In this document: piece by piece, positions 18,503 to 25,872 of the stretch | Numbering within the stretch: the stretch's first letter is position 1 | How the letters are laid out: the number at the start of each line of letters is the position of its first letter | Origin: Nocardioides sp. | GTDB lineage: Bacteria > Actinomycetota > Actinomycetes > Propionibacteriales > Nocardioidaceae | Assembly: GCA_025924815.1 (NCBI GenBank) | Contig: JAICHQ010000007.1 | Span: forward strand, 1-64,000 | Direction of reading: 5' to 3' | DNA: 64,000 bases | Notes under the pieces: generated by a model | Databases searched by the model: none | What the model was told of the DNA's origin: nothing | Seen by the model: the letters and a program-made list of their open reading frames with translations, nothing else | Position numbers and translations under genes: made by a program

Positions 18503-19294
18503 GTGACCTACACCCACGGGCATGCCGAGAGCGTGCTCCGGTCTCACCGCACCCGTACGGTCGAGAACAGCGCGGCCTACCTGTTGCCGTACCTCGCGCC
18601 GGACCACCGGCTGCTCGACGTCGGCGCGGGGCCGGCCACCATCACCGCCGATCTGGCCGGCCTGGTGCGCGAGGTCGTGGCGGTCGAGGTCAACCAGGAG
18701 GCCGCCGAGATCACGCGAGCCGGCCTGGCGACGCGGGCGGTGACCAACGCCGAGGTGGTCGTCGCCGACGTGCACGACCTGGACCTGCCCGACGACGCGT
18801 TCGACGTCGTCCACGCCCACCAGGTCCTGCAGCATCTGGCCGACCCCGTGGCCGCCCTTCGCGAGATGTCACGTGTGACGCGGCCCGGGGGAGTGGTGGG
18901 GGTGCGTGACAGCGACTACGCGGCGTTCGCCTGGTATCCCCAGCTGCCCGCGCTCGACCGCTGGCTCGCGCTCTACCGCGACGCCGCCCGGGCCAACGGG
19001 GCCGAGCCGGACGCCGGACGACGCCTCCTCGCGTGGGCGCACGGGGCCGGGCTCGAGGATGTGCGCGCCTCGTCGACCACCTGGTGCTTCGCGACGCCCG
19101 AGTCGCGCTCGTGGTGGGGCGGGATGTGGGCCGACCGGGTGACCGGGTCGGCCCTTGCTGAGCAACTGGTCCGCGAGGGCCGCGCCGATCGGGACGACCT
19201 GCGTGAGATCGCCGAGGGGTGGCTGGCCTGGGCGGCCGATCCCGACGGCTGGATCTCGATCCCCCACGGGGAGCTGGTGATCAGGGTTCCCTGA
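18503..19294 (+). CDS. Class I SAM-dependent methyltransferase
   Basis: The 263-residue protein has the Rossmann SAM-binding motif I LLDVGAGPATITADLA (about residues 37-52), acidic loop VAVEVNQ, motif FDVVHAHQVLQHLADP and a post-motif RVTRPGGVVGVRDSD, typical of Methyltransf_11/25 proteins of the UbiE group. The substrate is unknown. GTG 18503 begins 5 bp after the XRE regulator stop with GGAG about 11 nt upstream, so the two genes form an operon. Confidence 0.88.
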   Translation: MTYTHGHAESVLRSHRTRTVENSAAYLLPYLAPDHRLLDVGAGPATITADLAGLVREVVAVEVNQEAAEITRAGLATRAVTNAEVVVADVHDLDLPDDAFDVVHAHQVLQHLADPVAALREMSRVTRPGGVVGVRDSDYAAFAWYPQLPALDRWLALYRDAARANGAEPDAGRRLLAWAHGAGLEDVRASSTTWCFATPESRSWWGGMWADRVTGSALAEQLVREGRADRDDLREIAEGWLAWAADPDGWISIPHGELVIRVP

Positions 19295-19482
19295 CTCGGG
19301 CTACAGGCGCTCCCAGGGTGCCCGTGCCGTCTGAATCTACCGGGAACCTGACGATTCGTCGATTCCACATCGTTCGGCCGAAAGATGCGCCACTCTTGTC
19401 CCGACCGGCGACGGGTGATGGGCCACTCATGGGCCATCGGGGGGTAGGCGGCGACTGGAACCTTCGAAAGGCGTACCCCGAG

Positions 19483-20138
19483 ATGACCGTGCTGATGACT
19501 CCGCTGACCCGTCACGTCGGCCATGCCCTTCTTCTCGACCTCGTGTGCATCGGCATCATCGCCTTCGCCGTCTACTACCGGCGCTACCGGCGGGCCGACC
19601 TGGTGATCGCGTACGTCGCGCTCAACGTGAGCCTCTTCTCCGTCGCCGTCCTGATCGTGAGCCAGATGAGGATCGGTGTGGCTTTCGGCTTCGGGCTGTT
19701 CGCCATCCTGTCGTCATCCGGCTACGTTCCGAGCCGATCTCGCCGGAGGAAGGTGCCTACTACTTCGTGGCCCTGGTGCTCGGCCTGATCAACGGGATCG
19801 TCTTCCACAACGCCGACCTCGCGCGGGTGCTCGACTTCGGCATCGTCATGGTGATGCTGCTGCTCGACAACCGACTCGTGGCCCCACGCGGCCGCCGCCA
19901 GGTCGTCACTCTCGACACCGTGCATCCGCACGAGGGAGCGCTGCGCGCCGACCTCGAGCAGCGCCTCGGCGGCAAGGTGAAGCGGATGTTCGTCAAGGAG
20001 ACCGACTATGTGCGCGACACGACGGTCGTCGACGTCCGCTACATTCCGGTGACCAAGGTCCGGACCAGGCTGGCGTTGCGGCGCCGTCAGTCCGCACCCG
20101 GTGAGGACGAGCGCAACCTCCATGAGGTGATCGTGTGA
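19483..20138 (+). pseudogene. DUF4956 membrane protein, interrupted by a single-base frameshift
   Basis: The N-terminal part (from ATG 19483) has three hydrophobic segments ending FGFGLFAILS. The continuation LRSEPISPEEGAYYFVALVLGLIN, another membrane span and a basic cytosolic domain lie in another frame, up to 20138. Joining the frames needs one extra base at about 19711-19712 and restores the DUF4956 pattern GLFAILS-x-IRLRSEPISPEE. DUF4956 proteins are usually encoded beside VTC-domain proteins, as here, with a GTGA overlap. No slippery heptamer is seen. It is either a recent pseudogene or a base-call error. Confidence 0.8.
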
Positions 20139-20968
20139 GCGCGGTCCGCGAGCCGGCGGCCGACCAGCCGGTCGACCTGCTCGCCTGGCGGTCACCGACC
20201 GCCGGCACCGTAGACGCGCTCGCCCGCCGACTGCCGGCGGTGGACCTGTCCACCCTCGAGTCCGGCGCGGCCCTGCTCACCCGCGTCGATCGCAAGTACG
20301 TCGTGTCGCTGCTGACGTTTCAAAGCCTGGTTCACGCGCTCGGCGACGAATGGCGGGCGTTGGAGATCGACGGGTGCCGGCTGTTCGACTACACCTCGAC
20401 GTACTTCGACACCGACGACCTCGTCACCTACCGGGCCCACCTGCAGCGTCGTCGCAAGCGCTACAAGGTGCGGGTCCGCAAGTACGCCGACTCCGAGGTG
20501 TGCATGCTCGAGGTCAAGCGCAAGGGCCTGCGTGGGTTGACTGTCAAGGAGCGGCAGTCGCACCCCGCGTGGCAGCAGACCGAGCTCGGCCCGGATGGAC
20601 GCGACTTCGTGACCGAGGTACTGGGCGAGCACGCCGCCGCTCCGGCGACCGCCCTGCGTCCCGTCGTGGTCACCACGAACCGTCGGGCGACGTTCGCCGC
20701 CGTCGCCGACCGCGCGCGTCTCACCGTCGACACCGATCTCACGTGCGGGTGGCGTGAACGAGTGACCACCCTCCGGCAAGACCACGTCGTGCTCGAGAGC
20801 AAGGTGGAGGGTCACGCCTCCACCGTCGACCGACTGCTCCGTGCCCTCGGAGAGCGCCCGGTCGCGATCAGCAAGTACTGCATCGGGGTCGCCTCGCTCG
20901 GTCTCGATGTGCCCACCAACCCGTGGCGACGCACGATGCGCCGCTACTTCGAGACTCCGCAACCCTGA
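20135..20968 (+). CDS. VTC-domain (polyphosphate polymerase-like) protein
   Basis: This 277-residue protein matches the VTC domain of the CYTH/triphosphate-tunnel fold: TRVDRKYVVS near residue 51, FDYTSTYFDTDDLVTYRAHLQ, the basic strands RRRKRYKVRVRKYADSEVCMLEVKRKG, and a C-terminal SKYCIG. In yeast Vtc4 the domain makes polyphosphate from ATP; bacterial versions are presumed similar but are largely untested. Tunnel-type alternating Arg/Lys and Glu residues are preserved. GTG 20135 overlaps the DUF4956 stop, so the pair is coupled. Confidence 0.88.
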   Translation: MSAVREPAADQPVDLLAWRSPTAGTVDALARRLPAVDLSTLESGAALLTRVDRKYVVSLLTFQSLVHALGDEWRALEIDGCRLFDYTSTYFDTDDLVTYRAHLQRRRKRYKVRVRKYADSEVCMLEVKRKGLRGLTVKERQSHPAWQQTELGPDGRDFVTEVLGEHAAAPATALRPVVVTTNRRATFAAVADRARLTVDTDLTCGWRERVTTLRQDHVVLESKVEGHASTVDRLLRALGERPVAISKYCIGVASLGLDVPTNPWRRTMRRYFETPQP

Positions 20969-20979
20969 GGAGAAAGCCC

Positions 20980-21429
20980 ATGCACATCCAGCGACTCCAC
21001 AAGCGTCTCGCTCTGGTCGCCTGCGTTCTCGGCGTGGTCGCACCGTTCCTCCAGGCCAGCCCGGCCCTGGCGGCGAGCCCGGTCAAGATCACCAGGATCC
21101 ACTACGGCCAGACCGGTACCAACCTCAACACCGAGTACATCGTCTTCAAGAACAAGTCGAGCTCGGCGGTGCAGATGAAGGGCTGGAAGATCATCTCTGC
21201 GCCGAGCACGGACCACCAGTACTACGTCTTCCCCAAGACGCGCGTGCCGGCCGGCCACACCATCACCCTCTACTCGGGCAAGGGCACCAACACCTCCACC
21301 ACGCGATACTGGAACTCGACCACGCCCAAGTGGAACAACGATGGCGACAAGGCGATCCTCAAGAATGCCTCCGGGACCACCGTCGACAAGTGCCTGTACG
21401 CCGGCGGCGGCACCACGGCGTACTGCTGA
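20980..21429 (+). CDS. Secreted lamin-tail-domain protein
   Basis: The 149-residue product has a Sec signal peptide (to about residue 31, ASPALA|A) and a single lamin tail (LTD) beta-sandwich: KITRIHYGQTG, NTEYIVFKNKSS, MKGWKI, YYVFPKTRVPAGHTITLYSGKG, NNDGDKAILKNASG. Bacterial LTDs are extracellular and thought to be cell-surface or polymer-binding modules. The ATG at 20980 has GGAG 8 nt upstream and is 11 bp after the VTC gene stop, completing a DUF4956-VTC-LTD cassette. Confidence 0.88.
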   Translation: MHIQRLHKRLALVACVLGVVAPFLQASPALAASPVKITRIHYGQTGTNLNTEYIVFKNKSSSAVQMKGWKIISAPSTDHQYYVFPKTRVPAGHTITLYSGKGTNTSTTRYWNSTTPKWNNDGDKAILKNASGTTVDKCLYAGGGTTAYC

Positions 21430-21471
21430 CACCGGCGGCGGCTTCGCCTCGGCCGAGTCGCAGGAGCGAGG

Positions 21472-21490
21472 GTAGGTTAGGCAAACCTAA
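21472..21490. promoter_or_regulatory. IdeR/DtxR-type iron box upstream of efeUOB
   Basis: The 19-bp site GTAGGTTAGGCAAACCTAA differs from the IdeR/DtxR consensus at only two positions (the first base and the base after the centre). It lies 22 bp before the efeU start. Iron-loaded IdeR/DtxR binding there would repress the uptake operon when iron is sufficient. Confidence 0.88.
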
Positions 21491-21512
21491 GTTCGTGCCG
21501 TAGGGTGTGGCC

Positions 21513-22394
21513 ATGCTGGGCAACTACCTGATCGGCCTGCGCGAGGGTCTCGAGGCCTCGTTGGTCGTCACGATCCTCGTGGCGTACCTGGTGCGGTCCG
21601 GGCGGCGCTACCTGCTCCCGCGCATCTGGGGCGGGATCCTCCTCGCGGTCCTGGTCAGTCTCGGGTTCGGCGCGCTGCTGACCTTCGGCCCGCGCGGGCT
21701 CACCTTCCAGGCGCAGGAGGCGATCGGCGGCACCCTGTCCCTCGTCGCCGTCGCGTTCGTCACCTGGATGATCTTCTGGATGGCGCGCGCCGCCCGCAGC
21801 CTCAGCGGCGAGCTCCGCGGGCAGATCGACCGTGCCGCGGAGGCCGGACGCTGGTCCCTGGTGGCCGTCGCCGCGCTCGCCGTCGGCCGGGAAGGGCTCG
21901 AGACCGCGCTGTTCCTCTGGGCGGCCACCCAGACCGCGACCGGCGCCAACACCGTCTCGACGGTCCCCGCCTGGCAGCCGATCACCGGCGCCGTGCTCGG
22001 GCTCGCCACCGCCGTCGTCCTGGGCTACCTGCTCTACCGCGGCGCCGTGCGGATCAACCTCACCCGGTTCTTCACCTGGACCGGCGCATTCCTGATCGTC
22101 GTCGCCGCGGGCGTGCTCGCCTACGGCTTCCACGACCTGCAGGAGGCCGGCATGCTGCCCGGTCTGAACTCCCTCGCCTTCGACGTCTCCGGCACGATCG
22201 ACGAGGGCAGCTGGTACGGCACTCTGCTCAAGGGCGTCTTCAACTTCTCGCCGCAGACCACCTGGCTGCAGGCGGGCGCCTGGGCGGCGTACCTGGTGGT
22301 CACCATGACCCTCTTCTGGCGCGGCGTACGCCGTCGGGGCCGGCCCCAGGCGCCGGTCCCGACGCCGGCGCTCGACAAGCAGCCCGCCGCCTGA
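21513..22394 (+). CDS. efeU: EfeU/FTR1-family iron permease
   Basis: EfeU is the inner-membrane ferrous/ferric permease of the EfeUOB system. The 293-residue protein has about seven membrane spans and two iron-binding REGLE motifs, REGLEASLVV near residue 10 and REGLETALFL near residue 127. ATG 21513 follows AGGGTG; a GTG two codons earlier is too close. It is first in an efeUOB operon under the iron box at 21472. Confidence 0.95.
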   Translation: MLGNYLIGLREGLEASLVVTILVAYLVRSGRRYLLPRIWGGILLAVLVSLGFGALLTFGPRGLTFQAQEAIGGTLSLVAVAFVTWMIFWMARAARSLSGELRGQIDRAAEAGRWSLVAVAALAVGREGLETALFLWAATQTATGANTVSTVPAWQPITGAVLGLATAVVLGYLLYRGAVRINLTRFFTWTGAFLIVVAAGVLAYGFHDLQEAGMLPGLNSLAFDVSGTIDEGSWYGTLLKGVFNFSPQTTWLQAGAWAAYLVVTMTLFWRGVRRRGRPQAPVPTPALDKQPAA

Positions 22395-22423
22395 CCGATC
22401 CGCACCCACCGAAAGAGAGCCCG

Positions 22424-23587
22424 ATGCGTCTCGCTGTGCCCGTCGCCGCCCTGGTGGCCGTGCCGCTCATGGTCGGTTGCACCTCGAGCACGACCGACTC
22501 GAACACTTCCGCCGGTGCCGGCGGTCCCATCACCGTGACGTCGGCCGACGACAGCTGCACCCTCTCCGCCGACACTGCATCGGCCGGCAACCTGACCTTC
22601 AACGTGGCCAACAACGGCTCCGAGGTCACCGAGTTCTACCTCTACTCCGCGGACGGGAAGCGGATCGTCGGTGAGGTCGAGAACATCGGCCCCGGGCTCC
22701 AGGGGAAGCTGATCGTGACCGCCGACGAGGGCACCTACCAGACGTCCTGCCGCCCCGGCATGGCCGGCGAGGGCATCCGCTCCGACTTCACCGTCACCCG
22801 CCCGGCCGACGGGGCGCAGGCACCCTCGGAGGACGCGCTGCTGATCAGCAAGGCGCAGAACGGGTACCGCGCCTGGGTCCAGCAGCAGGCGGACCAGCTG
22901 GTGACGCGGACCCGGCAGTTCGTGACGGCGTACCAGAGGGGCGATGACGACCGGGCGCGCACGCTCTACCCGCGGGCACGCTTCCCGTGGGAGGCGATCG
23001 AGACGGTCGCGGAGTCCTTCGGCGACCTCGACCCCAAGACCGATGCCCGTGAGGCCGATCTCACCGAGGGTCAGAAGTGGACCGGGTGGCACCGGATCGA
23101 GAAGGACCTGTGGCCGCAGCGCGCGAAGGACTACACGCCGCTGACGATCGAGCAGCGCCAGTTCTACGGCGCCGACCTGCTGGCGAACGTGACGACGGTG
23201 CGCGACCGGATCCGGGGGATCACCTTCACCACCGACCAGATCGCCAACGGCTCCTCGGGCCTGATGGAGGAGGTCGCGACCGGGAAGGTGACCGGCGAGG
23301 AGGAGTACTGGTCGCACACCGACCTGTGGGACTTCGCCGCGAACGTGAAGGGTTCCGAGGTCGCCTTCGAGCTGGTGAAGCCGCTGCTCGACAAGCGCGA
23401 TGCCGCGTTGGCCGAGACGCTGACGAAGCGGTTCGCCGAGATCGACCGCCTGCTCGCCCGCCAGAAGGTCGGGGGCGGCTACCGCCTGTACACCGACCTG
23501 AGCCAGGCCGAGGTCAAGCGGCTCGCCGACGCGGTCAACGCGCTGTCCGAGCCCCTGTCCCACCTGACCGCAGCCGTGCTGCCCTGA
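22424..23587 (+). CDS. efeO: EfeO iron-uptake lipoprotein (cupredoxin plus M75 imelysin-like)
   Basis: The 387-residue protein begins with a lipobox (LMVGC, lipidated C19), then a cupredoxin-like domain (about 33-125), then an M75/imelysin-like helical domain (about 140-387) with the HxxE metal motif in WTGWHRIEKDLW. EfeO is thought to capture iron outside the membrane and pass it to EfeU. The gene lies 29 bp after efeU. Confidence 0.94.
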   Translation: MRLAVPVAALVAVPLMVGCTSSTTDSNTSAGAGGPITVTSADDSCTLSADTASAGNLTFNVANNGSEVTEFYLYSADGKRIVGEVENIGPGLQGKLIVTADEGTYQTSCRPGMAGEGIRSDFTVTRPADGAQAPSEDALLISKAQNGYRAWVQQQADQLVTRTRQFVTAYQRGDDDRARTLYPRARFPWEAIETVAESFGDLDPKTDAREADLTEGQKWTGWHRIEKDLWPQRAKDYTPLTIEQRQFYGADLLANVTTVRDRIRGITFTTDQIANGSSGLMEEVATGKVTGEEEYWSHTDLWDFAANVKGSEVAFELVKPLLDKRDAALAETLTKRFAEIDRLLARQKVGGGYRLYTDLSQAEVKRLADAVNALSEPLSHLTAAVLP

Positions 23588-23630
23588 CCCGGGCCGACCG
23601 CGGCCGGGCCGCCCGAGAAGGAGGTCTCCC

Positions 23631-24896
23631 ATCCCCGAGCCGAACGTCTCACGACGCGCTCTGATCGGCGGCACCGCCGGCATCGCCGGTGTGGCGGCCG
23701 GCTTCGCCGGCGGGGCCTGGTACGCCGATGACCGCGACGACGGCGCCGGCGCGGCGAGGGGCCCCACGACGTACCCCTTCCGCGGCGAGCACCAGGCCGG
23801 CATCGTCACGCCCGCGCAGGACCGCCTGCACTTCGCGGCGTTCGACATCACGACCCGGTCGCGGGCGCAGCTGGTCTCGCTGCTGAACGCTTGGACCACG
23901 GCGGCGGAGCGGATGACCCGAGGCATCTCGGCCGGGCCGGTCGGTCCGACCGAAGGGGCTCCACTGGTGCCGCCGGACGACACCGGCGAGGCGATCGGCC
24001 TGGCCCCCGGCGGCCTGACCCTGACCTTCGGCTTCGGCCCGGGGATGTTCCGCGACGAGTGGGGTCGCGACCGGTTCGGGCTCGCCGACCGGCAGCCGGA
24101 GGCGCTGCGCGACCTGCCGCACTTCGCCGGCGACCAGCTCGAGCCCGCCAGGTCGCGCGGGGACATCTGCGTCCAGGCCTGCTCCGAGGACCCCCAGGTC
24201 GCGGTGCACGCCATCCGCAACCTTGCCCGGATCGGGTTCGGCACAGTCGCGGTCCGGTGGTCCCAGCTCGGGTTCGGCCGTACGTCGACCACCTCCACGT
24301 CGCAGTCGACCCCACGCAACCTGTTCGGCTTCAAGGACGGCACGGCCAACATCAAGGCGGAGGAGACCGCCGACGTCGAGCGGTTCGTCTGGGTCCAACC
24401 CGGCGACGACCAGGCCTGGCTGGTCGGCGGCTCCTATCTGTGCGCGCGCCGGATCAACATGCACATCGAGACCTGGGACCGGCAAGGACTGAAGCCGCAG
24501 GAGGACCTGGTCGGTCGCACGAAGGGGAGCGGGGCGCCGTTGTCGGGCGGCACCGAGTTCACGCCCCTCGACCTGGCCATGAAGGGCTCCGACGGTCCGC
24601 TCATCCCGGTCGACTCCCACGTGTCGGTGGTCAGCCCCGCACGCAACGGCGGCGTCCGGATGCTGCGCCGGGGCTACAACTTCGTCGACGGCTCCAACGC
24701 CCTCGGCGGCCTCGACGCCGGGCTGTTCTTCCTCGCCTACGTCCGCGACCCCCGCACCCACTTCATCCCGCTGCAGTCCGCGATGGCCGGTCACGACGCG
24801 ATGATGGAGTACCTCCAGTTCACCAGCTCGGCGATCTTCGCGGTGCCGCCGGGCGCCGCCCACGGCGAGCACCTAGGCCAGGCCCTGTTCACCTGA
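23631..24896 (+). CDS. efeB: EfeB/DyP-type heme peroxidase, Tat-exported, apparent ATC start
   Basis: This 421-residue DyP-type peroxidase carries the catalytic aspartate D236 in GFKDGTANIK and the C-terminal RRGYNFVDG region; EfeB oxidises ferrous iron or deferrochelates heme in EfeUOB. A twin-arginine signal follows the start (NVSRRALIGGTAGIAG). No ATG, GTG or TTG exists in frame before the RR; the codon 6 nt after a perfect AAGGAGG (23618-23624) is ATC at 23631. The first conventional codon, GTG 23691, would delete the Tat motif. ATC initiation, or a base error in ATG, is the best reading. Confidence 0.88.
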   Translation: MPEPNVSRRALIGGTAGIAGVAAGFAGGAWYADDRDDGAGAARGPTTYPFRGEHQAGIVTPAQDRLHFAAFDITTRSRAQLVSLLNAWTTAAERMTRGISAGPVGPTEGAPLVPPDDTGEAIGLAPGGLTLTFGFGPGMFRDEWGRDRFGLADRQPEALRDLPHFAGDQLEPARSRGDICVQACSEDPQVAVHAIRNLARIGFGTVAVRWSQLGFGRTSTTSTSQSTPRNLFGFKDGTANIKAEETADVERFVWVQPGDDQAWLVGGSYLCARRINMHIETWDRQGLKPQEDLVGRTKGSGAPLSGGTEFTPLDLAMKGSDGPLIPVDSHVSVVSPARNGGVRMLRRGYNFVDGSNALGGLDAGLFFLAYVRDPRTHFIPLQSAMAGHDAMMEYLQFTSSAIFAVPPGAAHGEHLGQALFT

Positions 24897-24899
24897 CGC

Positions 24900-25022
24900 C
24901 GAAGTGGGACTTCTCCGGCCCCGAGGTGGGAGTTCTCCGCCTTCGAGGTGGGACTTCTCCGCGCGCCGCTCGGATGCGTGACCGGACAACTCCCACTTCG
25001 ATGGCGGACAACTCCCACTTCG
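24900..25022. repeat. Five-copy 18-bp element, 3 direct and 2 inverted, 22-bp period
   Basis: Copies of CGARGTGGGASTTSTCCG start at 24900, 24922 and 24944 on the plus strand, and as complements at 24983-25000 and 25005-25022. Starts within each set are exactly 22 bp apart. Each copy is partly self-complementary (GAAGT-GGG-ACTTC in the first). The array lies right after efeB. It could form alternative stem-loops that end the efe transcript, or present repeated sites on one face of the helix. Function unknown. Confidence 0.85.
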
Positions 25023-25061
25023 GCGGGAACAGGAGGCGGCCCGGATTAGTTGAACATTCAC

Positions 25062-25761
25062 ATGAAGGTCGAGATCTGGTCAGACGTCGTGTGTCCGTGG
25101 TGCTACATCGGCAAGCGCAGGTTCGAGAGGGCGCTGGAGGCGTTCCCGCACGAGGTCGAGGTGGTGTTCCGCTCCTTCGAGCTGGACCCGGCCGCACCGG
25201 AGGTCCGGCGAGACGGTGACTGCGTCGCTGGCCCGGAAGTACGGCGGCGCCGAGCGCGTAGCCGCGATGCAGGAGCACGTACGCCGTCAGGCCGCCGACG
25301 AGGGACTGGTCTTCCGCCTCGACGAGACGCCGCACGCCAACACCGTGGACGCCCATCGCCTGCTGCACCTGGCCCTGGACGAGTACGGACTCGAGGTCCA
25401 GGCGCGCGTGAAGGAAGCCCTGATGTCGGCCTACTTCGAGGACGCGCGCGACGTCTCGGACCCGGCCGTGCTGCGTGAGGTGGCGACGGCAGCGGGTCTG
25501 GAGAGCGGGCGGATCGAGGCGGTGCTCACCGGCGACGAGTACGCCGACGACGTGCGTGCCGACGTCGCCGCTGCCGCGGCGTACGGCGCGAACGGTGTGC
25601 CGTTCTTCGTCTTCGAGGGCCGGTACGCCGTCTCCGGCGCCCAGCCCGCCGAGGTCTTCGGCCGGGCCCTCGAGCAGGTCTGGGAGGCGACCCGACCGAG
25701 CCCGGTGACGGTCGTGGCGGGCGCCGCCGGCGACGTCTGCGGCCCCGACGGCTGCGCGTGA
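25062..25761 (+). pseudogene. FrnE/DsbA-family oxidoreductase, interrupted by a frameshift
   Basis: The first segment (from ATG 25062) reads as a DsbA-like thioredoxin fold, VEIWSDVVCPWCYIGKRRFE with the CPWC active site, then FRSFELDPAAPE. The rest (SLARKYGG..., GVPFFVFEGRYAVSGAQP) is in another frame up to 25761. Removing one G at about 25202-25203 joins them as PESGETVTASLARKYGG. An internal GTG at 25216 would give a protein without the active site. Together it matches FrnE-type 2-hydroxychromene isomerase/DsbA proteins of about 230 residues. Real inactivation or base-call error. Confidence 0.82.
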
Positions 25762-25872
25762 GACATGCACCGTCCGGCGCTCCGCGTCGGGTAGGGTCGG
25801 CCGGGCACAGCGTCGTGCGGAGCCACGCGGGCTCCTCCCATCCCAGATCACCGAGCTGAGGACGTCCCCGCT

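Noticed and set aside
19705-19720. Programmed ribosomal frameshift in the DUF4956 gene
   Set aside because: There is no slippery heptamer or strong downstream pseudoknot at the junction, and the family is normally encoded in one frame.
24900-25022. CRISPR array
   Set aside because: Units are only 18 bp with 4-bp gaps, orientation flips in the middle, and no cas genes are near.
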